Shown: positions 16,065 through 25,868, numbered from the stretch's first letter. The stretch is 58,773 nt of DNA from Caballeronia calidae (GCF_900044055.2 NZ_FCOX02000047.1:1-58773); one strand, 5' to 3'. The notes: generated from the sequence alone by a model not told the origin. Program-made: numbers and translations.

Positions 16065-18143
16065 ATGATCCAACGACCTCGCCGGTCTTTCCTTTCGTCG
16101 TCGCGTGCGGCGCTCGCCGCGGCAAGTCTCGCCGTTTGCGCGATCTTCTGGGCGAATCCCGGCGACGCGCTCGCCCAGCCGAGCAATACGCCGACAGGGC
16201 AAACCTACGCGGTCAAACCAGGCCAGTCGCTGAGCGATATCGCCGGCGAGCTCACCGGCTCGAAGGATCGCGACGTTCGCGCGCGTGCGGCGCGTGCGCT
16301 GTTCGATGCCAATCCGAACGCGTTCGGCAGTCACGATATCAACAAGCTGAAGCTCGGCGCGGTGCTGAACGTGCCCGCGGATCTGAGCGGCGCCGCGCCA
16401 GGCGCGGCTTCGGCGCCCGCTGCGCAGGAAAGCGCGCCCGCTGCCACGGCCGAGGCCGCTTCCGGCGGCGCTCCGGCGCCGCTTGCGCCTGCATCCGAAA
16501 GCGAGGCGGCGGTGGCGGCGGCCGGGGCGCCTGCATCGGCGGTCGAATCGCAAGCGAGCGCGCCGGAGCCTCAACCCGAAGCAGCGGCTTCGGCCCAGGC
16601 GCCTTCGAGCGCGGCCTCGGCACCCGCGCCTGCGACGGCCAGCGGCACCGGTATGGCGCCTGCGGTCATCGGGCTCACGCCGTTCATCGTCGGTGCCGTG
16701 ATCGTGGTGATCGGTGCTCTGCTCTTCGGGATGCGACGCGGCAAGCGGCGCGCGGCCACCGGCACCCACGACGACGCCGATCGCGCGCCACGGACGTTCT
16801 CGAGCCTCGAAGAAGCCCAAGCGGACGCGGACCGGCGCAACGAAGCGCTGCGCACGGCGCGCGCCGCGGCGGCGACGCGAACGGCAGGCGCGGCGGCCAA
16901 TCCCGAAGGTGCATCCATCGCGCGCGATCAGTCCGGGTTGGGCGCGGCTGCAGCGAGCATCGAAAACGCGGACGCGCCTCGAGCGCTCGCCTCATCCTCC
17001 GGGAACGAACTGCCGCCGACGATCGAAACGAAGCCTGCCGAACCGGCCGCACAGGCAGACCCGGCGCGCGACGAGCCGTTCGCGCCCGTCGCGCCCGCCG
17101 CCCGTCACGCCGACTTCGTTCCGCCGCCGCCCGTCGCGCCGGCAGGCGAAGCCGAGGCCCATGAGCAGCATGACCAGCACGCCCGCGAGATTGCCGCGCG
17201 CGAAGCGGCCCGCCGCGAGGCTGAAAAGTGGGAAATCGAGGAGCGTGAGGCCGCGGCGCGTCAGGCAGCGGCCCGGGAAGCCGAGGAGCGCGAAATTCGC
17301 GCGCGCGAAACCGCCGCTCGCGAAGCGCTCACGCGCGACATGGCCGAGCGCGAAGCCGAGATGCGTCAGGTGACCGAGCGCGAGGCGTTGGCGCGCGAGG
17401 CTGCGGCACGCGAAATCATCGCGCGCGAGGCCGAGCTGCGCGAGCTTCAGGCGCGCGCCGCCGAGGAGCAGGCCGCCGAGCAGCGCGCAGCCGAGCAACG
17501 CGACGTCGAGGAGGAAGCGGCGCGGGAAGCAGAGCGGTCGGGCATCGCGCCGGACGAGGAGCCCGTGGTCGCGCATCGTTTCCCGATGCCGAAGTTTCCT
17601 CAGGACGCAATTCAGGCGCTCGGCTCGCTCGAAATGGAGTTGCCGCCGCGCATGGAGCTGAGCATCAAGCCGCCAGCCACCACCGAGCCGGCGACACCGC
17701 CAGGCGGCGCGCCGTCCGGAGCGTTCGAGCCGCCGCCGGCAGGTGCGCAGCCGATCGAGCAGGCGCCGTTCGTTCCGCAGCCGGTGAGCCGGCCCGCTTC
17801 GGCGCAGCAGGCGCAGTCGCAGTTGCAGTCGGTGGCTTCGCAGATCGAGGCGGGCACGGCCGGCGCGGCGTCGGTCGCGGGTCTCGGCGCGACGAAATTC
17901 GGCCCGCTGAGCCTCGATTTCGACCTCGGGCCGGCGTCGACCTCGACCGAATCGATGCCCGCGCTGACGCCTGCGCAACTGGCGACGATCGCGCGCAACA
18001 AGCTCGAACTGGCGGCTGAATACATCGAGCTGGGCGATCTTTCCGGGGCGCGCACCTTGCTTCAGGAAGTGATCGAATCGAACGATCCGGCGACGCGCCC
18101 GCAGGCCGCCACGCTGCTGTCGACGCTCGCGCCGCATTCCTGA
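16065..18143 (+). CDS. fimV: FimV-family peptidoglycan-binding (LysM) inner-membrane protein
   Basis: This 692-aa protein has a signal-like N-terminus (ALAAASLAVCAIFWA) and a LysM-like FimV domain at about 45-105 (YAVKPGQSLSDIAGELTGS, then KLKLGAVLNVP). An Ala/Pro-rich linker, one transmembrane helix (PFIVGAVIVVIGALLFGM, about 207-224) and a long cytoplasmic Arg/Glu/Ala-rich segment of heptad-like EREAxxREA repeats follow. The C-terminus is a TPR-like FimV motif, RNKLELAAEYIELGDLSGA. In Pseudomonas FimV supports type IV pilus assembly and polarity. GGAGA precedes ATG 16065. The position between asd and truA is the classical one. Confidence 0.93.
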   Translation: MIQRPRRSFLSSSRAALAAASLAVCAIFWANPGDALAQPSNTPTGQTYAVKPGQSLSDIAGELTGSKDRDVRARAARALFDANPNAFGSHDINKLKLGAVLNVPADLSGAAPGAASAPAAQESAPAATAEAASGGAPAPLAPASESEAAVAAAGAPASAVESQASAPEPQPEAAASAQAPSSAASAPAPATASGTGMAPAVIGLTPFIVGAVIVVIGALLFGMRRGKRRAATGTHDDADRAPRTFSSLEEAQADADRRNEALRTARAAAATRTAGAAANPEGASIARDQSGLGAAAASIENADAPRALASSSGNELPPTIETKPAEPAAQADPARDEPFAPVAPAARHADFVPPPPVAPAGEAEAHEQHDQHAREIAAREAARREAEKWEIEEREAAARQAAAREAEEREIRARETAAREALTRDMAEREAEMRQVTEREALAREAAAREIIAREAELRELQARAAEEQAAEQRAAEQRDVEEEAAREAERSGIAPDEEPVVAHRFPMPKFPQDAIQALGSLEMELPPRMELSIKPPATTEPATPPGGAPSGAFEPPPAGAQPIEQAPFVPQPVSRPASAQQAQSQLQSVASQIEAGTAGAASVAGLGATKFGPLSLDFDLGPASTSTESMPALTPAQLATIARNKLELAAEYIELGDLSGARTLLQEVIESNDPATRPQAATLLSTLAPHS

Positions 18144-18144
18144 G

Positions 18145-18948
18145 ATGCGCATCGCTTTAGGCATTCAGTACGACGGTTCGGCGTTTTGCGGCTGGCAATC
18201 GCAGCCGCACGGCAAGACGGTCCAGAACGAACTCGAGCGCGCCCTCGCCGAGTTCGCGCAGACGCCGCTTTCGACCGTCGTGGCCGGGCGCACGGATACG
18301 GGCGTGCACGGTATCGGCCAAGTCGTTCATTTCGATACCGATCTCGATCGCACCGAGTTCTCGTGGGTGCGCGGCACGAACGCGTTTCTGCCGGAGAGCG
18401 TCGCGGTGCAGTGGGCGAAGCCGATGCCCGACGATTTTCACGCGCGCTTCGCGGCCTTCGAACGCACTTATTTTTACGTTCTGTACGTCAATCCGGTGCG
18501 TTCACCCATGCTGGCGAAACGCGCGGGCTGGGTGCACACGCCGCTCGATGTCGGCGCGATGCGCGATTCGGCCGCGTGTCTCATCGGCGCGCACGATTTT
18601 TCGTCGTTCCGCGCGGCCGATTGCCAGTCGAAGACGCCCGTGAAGCACGTCTATCAAATCGACGTGCGCGAGCAGGGCGATTTCATCCATTTCCGCTTTC
18701 GCGCCAACGCGTTCCTGCATCACATGGTGCGCAATTTGATGGGATGCTTCGTCGCGATCGGGCGAGGCCGTCATCCGTCGACGTGGATGGCGGATGTGCT
18801 CGCCGCGCGCGACCGCCGCGCCGCCGCGCCGACCTTCATGCCGGACGGGCTGTATCTGGCCGGGGTCGGTTATCCTGAACACTTCGCGGTGCCGCCGCCG
18901 CATATCGCCGCCATGCCCTGGAGCGCAATCTGGGCAGAGCCTAAATGA
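18145..18948 (+). CDS. truA: tRNA pseudouridine(38-40) synthase
   Basis: This 267-aa protein begins MRIALGIQYDGSAFCGWQSQ, has the catalytic aspartate D51 in AGRTDTGVHGIGQVVHF and the FRANAFLHHMVRNLMG motif. It modifies U38-U40 in tRNA anticodon arms. Its ATG lies 1 bp after the fimV stop and its own stop overlaps the trpF start (ATGA), so it is translationally coupled on both sides. Confidence 0.96.
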   Translation: MRIALGIQYDGSAFCGWQSQPHGKTVQNELERALAEFAQTPLSTVVAGRTDTGVHGIGQVVHFDTDLDRTEFSWVRGTNAFLPESVAVQWAKPMPDDFHARFAAFERTYFYVLYVNPVRSPMLAKRAGWVHTPLDVGAMRDSAACLIGAHDFSSFRAADCQSKTPVKHVYQIDVREQGDFIHFRFRANAFLHHMVRNLMGCFVAIGRGRHPSTWMADVLAARDRRAAAPTFMPDGLYLAGVGYPEHFAVPPPHIAAMPWSAIWAEPK

Positions 18949-19613
18949 ACCAACGAGATTTGCATCGCACCCGCATCAAGCTGTGCGGACTGTCGCGCGT
19001 CGAGGACGTGCAACACGCCGTCGCACTCGGCGCCGACGCCGTGGGCTTCGTGTTCTATCCACCGAGCCCGCGCTCGGTGAGCGTCGCGCAGGCGGTCGAA
19101 CTGGCGCGGCACGTGCCGCCGCTCGTGTCGGCGGTCGGGCTGTTCGTCAACGCGACGCCCGAATGGATTCGCGAAGTCACGGCGAACGTGCCGCTGTCCC
19201 TGCTGCAATTCCATGGCGACGAAACCCCCGAACAATGCGAGGAACTCGCGGCAATTGCGGGTTTATCCTATTGGCGCGCGCTGCGAATTGGGGCTGATGC
19301 GTCCACAAGCCATTTGATAGAATCGTCTCTCAAGTTCAAAGCCGCAGGCGGTCTTCTGCTCGACGCTCTCGTCGAGGGCTTCGGCGGCGGTGGAAAGGTA
19401 TTCGATTGGTCACTTATCCCAACAGATCTCGGGCATCGGGCCGTTTTGAGTGGTGGGTTGAACGCGCAAAACGTCAGTGACGCCATTCGGCGTGTGCGCC
19501 CGTACGCGGTCGATGTCTCGAGCGGCATCGAAGTGCCGGGCGCCAAGGGCGTGAAAGATCCCGCCCGAATGGCGGCATTCGTGCGCGCGGTGCGCGAGGC
19601 GGATGCCGGGTGA
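18945..19613 (+). CDS. trpF: Phosphoribosylanthranilate isomerase
   Basis: This 222-aa TIM barrel catalyses the Amadori rearrangement of phosphoribosylanthranilate in tryptophan synthesis. Visible motifs are RIKLCGLSRVEDVQHAVALG with the catalytic cysteine, GFVFYPPSPRSVS, and the phosphate-binding DVSSGIEVPGAKGVKDPARM at the end. Its start overlaps the truA stop by 4 nt. Confidence 0.96.
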   Translation: MNQRDLHRTRIKLCGLSRVEDVQHAVALGADAVGFVFYPPSPRSVSVAQAVELARHVPPLVSAVGLFVNATPEWIREVTANVPLSLLQFHGDETPEQCEELAAIAGLSYWRALRIGADASTSHLIESSLKFKAAGGLLLDALVEGFGGGGKVFDWSLIPTDLGHRAVLSGGLNAQNVSDAIRRVRPYAVDVSSGIEVPGAKGVKDPARMAAFVRAVREADAG

Positions 19614-19662
19614 TTCGAACGTGAGCCGCGTTGCCGGCTCGCGTAACCGAGGGAGTGACGCA

Positions 19663-20856
19663 ATGTACAACTTGCCAGACGAAAGAGGCCATTTCGGCCA
19701 ATATGGAGGCGTGTTCGTCTCCGAAACGCTCATCCACGCGCTCGACGAATTGCGCGTCGCGTATGAGGTAGCTCAAAAAGATCCCGAATTTCAGGCTGAA
19801 TACGAGTACGAGCTCAAGCATTACGTGGGCCGTCCGTCGCCGATCTATCACGCGAAGCGCTGGAGCGAAATGCTCGGCGGCGCGCAGCTTTATCTGAAGC
19901 GCGAAGATCTGAATCACACGGGCGCGCACAAGGTCAACAACGTGATCGGCCAGGCGCTGCTCGCGCGCAAGATGGGCAAGCCGCGCGTGATCGCGGAAAC
20001 CGGCGCGGGCCAGCACGGCGTGGCGACGGCGACCATCGCGGCGCGCTTCGGCATGGAATGCGTGGTCTATATGGGCGCCGAGGACGTGCGTCGCCAGGCG
20101 GCGAATGTCTATCGCATGAAGCTGTTGGGCGCGACGGTCGTGCCGGTCGAATCCGGTTCGAAGACGCTCAAGGACGCGCTCAACGAAGCCATGCGCGACT
20201 GGGTGACGAACGTCGAGAACACGTTCTACATCATCGGCACGGTAGCGGGTCCGCATCCTTATCCGATGATGGTGCGCGACTTCCAGCGTGTGATCGGCGA
20301 CGAATGCCGCGTGCAAATGCCGGAAATGGCTGGCCGCCAGCCGGACGCGGTAATCGCGTGCGTGGGTGGCGGATCGAACGCGATGGGCATCTTTTATCCG
20401 TATATCGACGATAAAGACGTCAAGTTGATCGGCGTAGAAGCGGCGGGCGATGGCATCGATACGGGCCGTCACGCGGCTTCGCTGATGGGCGGCAGCCCCG
20501 GCGTGCTGCACGGCAACCGCACGTACCTGCTTCAGGACGAGAACGGCCAGATCATCGAGACGCATTCGGTGTCGGCAGGGCTCGACTATCCGGGCGTCGG
20601 TCCGGAGCACGCGTGGTTGAAGGACGCGGGCCGCGCGGAGTATGTCGGCATCACCGACGAGGAAGCGCTCAAGGCGTTCCACGACTGCTGTCGCATCGAG
20701 GGCATCATCCCGGCGCTGGAATCGAGCCACGCGCTCGCCTACGGTGCGAAGCTCGCCAAGACGCTGCCGCGCGACAAGGTGCTGCTCGTCAATCTGTCGG
20801 GCCGGGGCGACAAGGACATGCACACGGTCGCCGAGCGATCGGGCATCCAGTTCTGA
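19663..20856 (+). CDS. trpB: Tryptophan synthase beta subunit
   Basis: This 397-aa PLP enzyme joins indole and serine. It has the PLP lysine K90 in LNHTGAHKVNN and the phosphate-binding CVGGGSNAMGIFYP. ATG 19663 (MYNLPDERGHFGQYGGVFV) is chosen over an earlier in-frame start because GAGGGAG lies just upstream and the family begins this way. It is separated from its partner trpA by a DNA methyltransferase gene. Confidence 0.97.
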   Translation: MYNLPDERGHFGQYGGVFVSETLIHALDELRVAYEVAQKDPEFQAEYEYELKHYVGRPSPIYHAKRWSEMLGGAQLYLKREDLNHTGAHKVNNVIGQALLARKMGKPRVIAETGAGQHGVATATIAARFGMECVVYMGAEDVRRQAANVYRMKLLGATVVPVESGSKTLKDALNEAMRDWVTNVENTFYIIGTVAGPHPYPMMVRDFQRVIGDECRVQMPEMAGRQPDAVIACVGGGSNAMGIFYPYIDDKDVKLIGVEAAGDGIDTGRHAASLMGGSPGVLHGNRTYLLQDENGQIIETHSVSAGLDYPGVGPEHAWLKDAGRAEYVGITDEEALKAFHDCCRIEGIIPALESSHALAYGAKLAKTLPRDKVLLVNLSGRGDKDMHTVAERSGIQF

Positions 20857-20867
20857 GCCTCCGATAG

Positions 20868-21746
20868 ATGCGCACCGTCATCGACGAGCCGTTGTCCGTC
20901 GGCGCTCTCCAGGGCGCCGGCAGCGACATCCGCAACCGCGACTTCCTGGTCGATGCCGAAACCATTCCCGACGCGTCGATCGATCTGATCGTCGCGGACC
21001 CGCCCTATGGCCTGGGCAAGGATTACGGGAACGATTCGGACATGCTGTCCGGCGACGCCTTTCTCGAGTGGACGTACCGCTGGCTGGATCTGGCGATTCC
21101 GAAGCTCAAGGCGAGCGGCTCGCTGTACATCTTCTGCACGTGGCAATACTCGCCCGAACTGTTCGTGTTCCTGAAACGCCGTCTTTTGATGATCAACGAG
21201 ATCGTCTGGGACCGGCGCGTGCCGAGCATGGGCGGAACGACGCGCAAATTTACGTCAGTGCACGACAACATCGGCTATTTCGCGGTATCGAAGGATTACT
21301 ACTTCGATCTCGATCCGGTGCGCATCCCTTACGACGCAGAGACGAAAAAGGCGCGCTCGCGCAAGATCTTCGAAGGCAGCAAGTGGCTGGAGCTCGGCTA
21401 CAACCCGAAGGATGTCTGGTCGGTATCGCGGCTGCACAGGCAGCACGCGGAACGCGTCGATCATCCGACGCAAAAACCGCTGGAGATCGTCGAGCGCATG
21501 GTGCTTGCGAGCTGTCCGCCGGGAGGCCGCGTGCTCGATCCGTTCATGGGCAGCGGCACGACGGGCGTCGCGTGCGCGCGTCACGGCCGCCAGTTCACCG
21601 GCTACGAGATCAACGCGGATTACTGCGCGATTGCCGAGAGCCGGATCGCCGAAGCGCGCGCCGCGCGCCTGCAGCCGGAAAAGCCGGAACGCGCACGCCG
21701 CAAGGCGCTGGTGACGGCACCCGAAGCCGCGCAAGCTGCCGAATAG
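20868..21746 (+). CDS. Orphan DNA adenine/cytosine-N4 methyltransferase, beta class
   Basis: This 292-aa amino-methyltransferase has the catalytic motif DPPY at 44-47 before the AdoMet-binding DPFMGSGTTG at about 224-233, the order of the beta class. HPTQKPLEIVERMV is the usual motif ahead of the AdoMet site. No restriction gene is nearby, so it acts as an orphan methylase. It begins 11 bp after trpB and is followed by trpA, so it is co-transcribed with tryptophan genes. From memory, a Burkholderia cenocepacia methylase beside trp genes has been linked to GTWWAC methylation. The specificity here is not provable from the sequence. Confidence 0.9.
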   Translation: MRTVIDEPLSVGALQGAGSDIRNRDFLVDAETIPDASIDLIVADPPYGLGKDYGNDSDMLSGDAFLEWTYRWLDLAIPKLKASGSLYIFCTWQYSPELFVFLKRRLLMINEIVWDRRVPSMGGTTRKFTSVHDNIGYFAVSKDYYFDLDPVRIPYDAETKKARSRKIFEGSKWLELGYNPKDVWSVSRLHRQHAERVDHPTQKPLEIVERMVLASCPPGGRVLDPFMGSGTTGVACARHGRQFTGYEINADYCAIAESRIAEARAARLQPEKPERARRKALVTAPEAAQAAE

Positions 21747-21819
21747 CGCCTTTTCGCCGCTGATCGCGTCAGATGCGCTCATGGCATCGACGCCAACGAA
21801 TACGACTACGAGAAATCTC

Positions 21820-22623
21820 ATGTCCCGTATAAAGAACACATTTGCGGCGCTGGCCGCGCAGGGCAAGAAAGGGCTGATTCCGTTCATCACCGCGGGCGAC
21901 CCGAATCCGGAGCAGACCGTCGAGTTCATGCACGCGCTGGCGAAGGGCGGCGCGGACGTCATCGAGCTGGGCGTGCCGTTTTCCGATCCGATGGCCGATG
22001 GCCCCGTGATCCAGCGCTCGTCCGAGCGCGCGCTCGCACGCGGCGTGACGCTGAAGAGCGTGCTCGCCGACGTCGCGCGCTTCCGCGAAACCGACGACAA
22101 GACGCCCGTCGTGCTGATGGGCTACGCGAATCCGATCGAGCGCATGGGCGCCGAAGCTTTCGCGAAAGCCGCGAAGGAGGCCGGCGTCGACGGCGTGCTG
22201 GTGGTCGATTACCCGCCCGAGGAAGCCGAAGACTTCGGTGCGTCGATGCGCGCGGCCGGCATCGATCCGATCTTCCTGCTCGCGCCCACGTCGACGGAAG
22301 AGCGCGTCGCGGCGGTCGGCAAGATCGCGAGCGGCTATGTCTACTACGTTTCGCTGAAAGGCGTAACCGGCGCGGCAAATCTGGACGTTTCCAGCATCGC
22401 GAGTAAAATCCCGGCCATCAAGTCGCATGTGCCTCTGCCGGTCGGTGTCGGTTTCGGCATCCGCGACGCTCAGACCGCACGCGCCGTCGCCGATGTCGCG
22501 GACGCCGTGGTCATCGGCAGCCGTCTCGTGCAACTGCTCGAGGACGCGAAGCCGGACACCGCGGCCGCGTCGCTGACGAGCTTCATCGCCGAAATTCGTC
22601 AGGCGCTCGACGCCGCACAGTAA
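21820..22623 (+). CDS. trpA: Tryptophan synthase alpha subunit
   Basis: This 267-aa TIM barrel cleaves indole-3-glycerol phosphate to indole. Both catalytic acids sit at the canonical numbers, E49 and D60 in VIELGVPFSDPMADGPVIQ. The GVGFGIRD phosphate loop is near the C-terminus. ATG 21820 (MSRIKNTFAAL) is the family-typical start; an in-frame ATG at 21781 would add 13 residues without support. Confidence 0.96.
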   Translation: MSRIKNTFAALAAQGKKGLIPFITAGDPNPEQTVEFMHALAKGGADVIELGVPFSDPMADGPVIQRSSERALARGVTLKSVLADVARFRETDDKTPVVLMGYANPIERMGAEAFAKAAKEAGVDGVLVVDYPPEEAEDFGASMRAAGIDPIFLLAPTSTEERVAAVGKIASGYVYYVSLKGVTGAANLDVSSIASKIPAIKSHVPLPVGVGFGIRDAQTARAVADVADAVVIGSRLVQLLEDAKPDTAAASLTSFIAEIRQALDAAQ

Positions 22624-22692
22624 AATACGCGCCGCCGCGTTCCGCTCGCTTTCGAGCGCCGCGCGGCGCCCCCGATCAGTCAAGGAAAAACG

Positions 22693-23565
22693 ATGAGCTG
22701 GCTCGACAAACTGCTGCCGCCGAAGATCAAGCAAACCGATCCCAAGAGCCGCAAGGGCATTCCCGAAGGCTTGTGGGTGAAGTGCCCGGCGTGCGAGGCG
22801 GTGCTGTATCGCAACGACGTCGAGGCGAACCTGCATGTTTGCCCGAAGTGCAGCCATCACATGCGTATCGGCGCGCGCGAGCGGCTCGATCGCCTGCTCG
22901 ATCCGGAAGGCCGCTACGAAATCGGCCAGGAAGTCGTGCCGGTCGACGCGCTCAAGTTCAAGGACAGCCGCAAGTATCCGGATCGCATCAAGGAAGCGAT
23001 GGAGGATACCGACGAAACCGACGCGATGGTCGTCATGGGCGGCGCGATCCACACGATTCCGTGTGTCGTCGCGTGCTTCGAGTTCTCGTTCATGGGCGGC
23101 TCGATGGGCTCCGTGGTCGGCGAGCGCTTCGTGCGCGGCGCGCGCAACGCGCTGGAACAGAACGTGCCGTTCATCTGCTTTACCGCTTCGGGCGGCGCGC
23201 GCATGCAGGAAAGCCTGCTTTCGCTCATGCAGATGGCCAAGACCACCGCGCTGCTGACCAAGCTCGCCGATGCGAAGCTGCCGTTCATCTCCGTTCTGAC
23301 CGACCCGACGATGGGCGGCGTGTCCGCGAGCTTCGCGTTCCTCGGCGACGTCGTGATCGGTGAGCCGAAGGCGCTGATCGGCTTCGCCGGCCCGCGCGTG
23401 ATCGAGCAGACCGTGCGCGAAAAGCTGCCGGAAGGCTTCCAGCGCGCCGAATTCCTGATGCAAAAGGGCGCGATCGACATGATCGTGGATCGCCGCAAGA
23501 TGCGCGAAGAACTCGCCCAGTTGATGGCGCTGATGACGCGGCAGCCCGCCGACTCGGTCGCCTGA
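22693..23565 (+). CDS. accD: Acetyl-CoA carboxylase carboxyltransferase subunit beta
   Basis: This 290-aa protein transfers carboxyl groups to acetyl-CoA to make malonyl-CoA, together with AccA. The N-terminal zinc ribbon has C31, C34, C50 and C53 (CPAC then CPKC). The carboxyltransferase core contains CFTASGGARMQESLLSLMQM and GEPKALIGFAGPRVIEQT. CAAGGAAAAACG precedes the ATG. A GC-rich hairpin without T run lies between trpA and accD (about 22631-22670), and a terminator closes the unit. Confidence 0.97.
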   Translation: MSWLDKLLPPKIKQTDPKSRKGIPEGLWVKCPACEAVLYRNDVEANLHVCPKCSHHMRIGARERLDRLLDPEGRYEIGQEVVPVDALKFKDSRKYPDRIKEAMEDTDETDAMVVMGGAIHTIPCVVACFEFSFMGGSMGSVVGERFVRGARNALEQNVPFICFTASGGARMQESLLSLMQMAKTTALLTKLADAKLPFISVLTDPTMGGVSASFAFLGDVVIGEPKALIGFAGPRVIEQTVREKLPEGFQRAEFLMQKGAIDMIVDRRKMREELAQLMALMTRQPADSVA

Positions 23566-23585
23566 GTCAACGATAGGCAGCGCCG

Positions 23586-23621
23586 CGCCGCGCGTGAACT
23601 CAGGTTCCGCGCGGCGTTTTT
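23586..23621 (+). terminator. Terminator after accD
   Basis: The perfect 9-bp stem CGCCGCGCG/CGCGCGGCG has a 13-nt loop and is followed by TTTTT. folC starts 18 bp beyond, so it probably depends on read-through or its own promoter. Confidence 0.78.
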
Positions 23622-23639
23622 GCTTTCTCGATCTCGAAA

Positions 23640-24950
23640 ATGAACACATTTCCCACTCTCGACGCGTGGCTTGCTCATCTGGAAGCAGCGCATCCGGTCG
23701 GCATCGACATGGGCCTCGCGCGCATCGGGCGCGTGAAGGACGCGCTGGGCCTGAGCTTCGCATGCCCGGTCATCACGGTCGGCGGCACGAACGGCAAGGG
23801 CTCGACGTGCGCGATCATCGAAACGATCCTGCTGCGCGCGGGTTATCGCGTCGGCTGCCATACGTCGCCGCATCTGCTGGCGTTCAACGAGCGCGCGCGC
23901 ATCGACGGCGCCGAGGCATCGGATGCCGATCTGCTGGAGCACTTCGAGGCGGTCGAAAAGGCGCGCGTGAGTCTGCCGGAGCCGGTCTCGCTGACCTACT
24001 TCGAATTCACGACGCTTGCGATCCTGCATCTCTTCGCGTCGCGCGGGCTCGATGCGGTTGTTCTGGAAGTGGGGCTCGGCGGGCGTCTCGACGCGGTGAA
24101 TATTGTCGATACGGACTGCGCGGTGATCACGAGCATCGATATCGACCATACGGACTATCTCGGCGATACGCGCGAGAAGATCGGCTTCGAAAAGGCCGGC
24201 ATCTTCCGGCCGGGTAAGCCCGCGGTGTGCGGCGATCCTTCGCCGCCGCAGAGCCTCATCGATCACGCGGAAGCGATCGGCGCGGATTTGTGGCTCGTGG
24301 GACGCGATTTCCGCTACGAGGCGCAGCCGGGCAACGAGCGCCAGCAGTGGAGCTATATCGGCCGCGAGCAGCGGCGCTCGGCGCTGGCGTATCCGGCGCT
24401 GCGCGGTGCGAATCAGCTGATCAACACGTCGGCGGCGCTGGCCGCGCTCGAAGCGCTGCGCGACCGGCTGCCGGTTTCGGCGCAGGACATCCGTCTCGGG
24501 CTTGCCAACGTGGAATTGGCGGGACGCTTCCAGGTGCTGCCGGGCAAGCCGCAAATCATTCTCGATGTTGCGCACAATCCTCACGCTGCCGCGGTTTTGT
24601 CGCAAAATCTCGGCAACATGGGCTATTTTCCGTACACTTACGCGGTATTCGGCGCGATGGGCGACAAGGACATCGAAGGCGTCGTGAAGCAGTTGAAGGG
24701 CGAGATCGATCACTGGAACGTCACCGCGCTGCCCACGCCGCGCGCGGCATCGGCGGAGCAACTGGAACACGCGTTGCGCGATGCCGGTGTCAACGAAGGC
24801 CCGGACAGCAGCGTTTCTCGTTTTGAAACGCCTGCCGCTGCTTTTCAAGATGCGTTAAGCCGGGCGTCCGAAAATGATAGAATTTTGGTTTTCGGCAGTT
24901 TCTACACGGTGGCCGGCGTCATGGCCTTCCGCAAATCGCAGCATCATTGA
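23640..24950 (+). CDS. folC: Bifunctional folylpolyglutamate synthase/dihydrofolate synthase
   Basis: This 436-aa Mur-ligase-family enzyme adds glutamate to dihydropteroate and folates using ATP. The P-loop VGGTNGKGST lies at about 47-56. KIGFEKAGIFRPGKPAV and ILDVAHNPHAA are the expected later motifs. It is encoded between accD and a SPOR-domain gene, as in E. coli accD-folC-dedD-cvpA-purF. Its ribosome site is weak. Confidence 0.95.
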   Translation: MNTFPTLDAWLAHLEAAHPVGIDMGLARIGRVKDALGLSFACPVITVGGTNGKGSTCAIIETILLRAGYRVGCHTSPHLLAFNERARIDGAEASDADLLEHFEAVEKARVSLPEPVSLTYFEFTTLAILHLFASRGLDAVVLEVGLGGRLDAVNIVDTDCAVITSIDIDHTDYLGDTREKIGFEKAGIFRPGKPAVCGDPSPPQSLIDHAEAIGADLWLVGRDFRYEAQPGNERQQWSYIGREQRRSALAYPALRGANQLINTSAALAALEALRDRLPVSAQDIRLGLANVELAGRFQVLPGKPQIILDVAHNPHAAAVLSQNLGNMGYFPYTYAVFGAMGDKDIEGVVKQLKGEIDHWNVTALPTPRAASAEQLEHALRDAGVNEGPDSSVSRFETPAAAFQDALSRASENDRILVFGSFYTVAGVMAFRKSQHH

Positions 24951-24992
24951 GTAGCATCACCTAGACGGTCGGCCGTCAGCACCAAGCGATAC

Positions 24993-25859
24993 ATGGGACT
25001 CTTTTCGTTCGGCAAGAAAGACGACTCCGGTCGCGACGCATATTCCGATTCCCCGCGCGGCTCGCGTCATACGGTCCGCACGGAACGCCGCACGCGCAGG
25101 TCCGACCGTAGCGAACGCACCGACGCCGACGCGATGATGCTCGATCCCACCCTGCCCGAAAAGCAGCGCGCGCGGCGCAGGCTCGTCGGCGCCATCGCGC
25201 TGGTGCTGGCCGCCGTCATCGTCCTGCCGATGGTGCTGGATTCGCGGCCGAAGCCCGTCACCGACGATATCTCCATCGACATTCCCAATCGCCCGGCGCC
25301 CGCCGCGAAGCAGTCGCGCGACGCGAACGACGCCGACACGCAAGCCGGCGTCGCACATGATGCGCCTGCGGGCGCATCGGGCAGCGTTGCCGCTGGCGTG
25401 ACGCAGCCGCAGGCCGCGGCAGCAACCAAGCCCGAACCCAAGGAACAGGCCAAGCCCGAAGCGAAGGCGGAAGCCAAGCCCGAAGCGAAGCCGTCGAAAC
25501 CCGCCGCCGTCGCGAGCCAGAACGCGAAGCCGCCGGCTGCCGAGCCTTCCGAGGAAGCGAACGCGAACACTGCCGCCAACGCGGCCGCGGGCGCCGCGAA
25601 CACGCCGTCGTCGCCGGCGGGCAGCCGCTTCGTGCTGCAGATCGGCCAGTTCGACGACGAAACCGCCGCGCAGAACTGGGTCAACAAGTTGAAAGCCGCG
25701 GGCGTGCCCGCATATCTCGAACATCGCAAGCTTTCGGACGGCGCGACCAAATCGCTGCTGCGGGCGGGACCGTTCCCGGATCGCGCATCGGCGCAGGCTG
25801 CGCTCGTGAAGGTACGCCAGGCCGGTCTCGGCGGCGGCTCGCGGTCGGCATCGAACTAA
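24993..25859 (+). CDS. dedD: SPOR-domain cell-division protein, DedD-like
   Basis: This 288-aa bitopic protein has a basic cytoplasmic N-terminus with many Arg residues, one transmembrane helix at about 63-84 (LVGAIALVLAAVIVLPMVL) and a long Ala/Lys/Pro/Glu-rich periplasmic linker. A C-terminal SPOR domain follows (FVLQIGQFDDETAAQNWVNK onwards), which binds denuded septal peptidoglycan. Its position between folC and cvpA matches E. coli dedD, although the sequence outside the SPOR domain is not conserved. Confidence 0.85.
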   Translation: MGLFSFGKKDDSGRDAYSDSPRGSRHTVRTERRTRRSDRSERTDADAMMLDPTLPEKQRARRRLVGAIALVLAAVIVLPMVLDSRPKPVTDDISIDIPNRPAPAAKQSRDANDADTQAGVAHDAPAGASGSVAAGVTQPQAAAATKPEPKEQAKPEAKAEAKPEAKPSKPAAVASQNAKPPAAEPSEEANANTAANAAAGAANTPSSPAGSRFVLQIGQFDDETAAQNWVNKLKAAGVPAYLEHRKLSDGATKSLLRAGPFPDRASAQAALVKVRQAGLGGGSRSASN

Positions 25860-25868
25860 GCAGATTCG

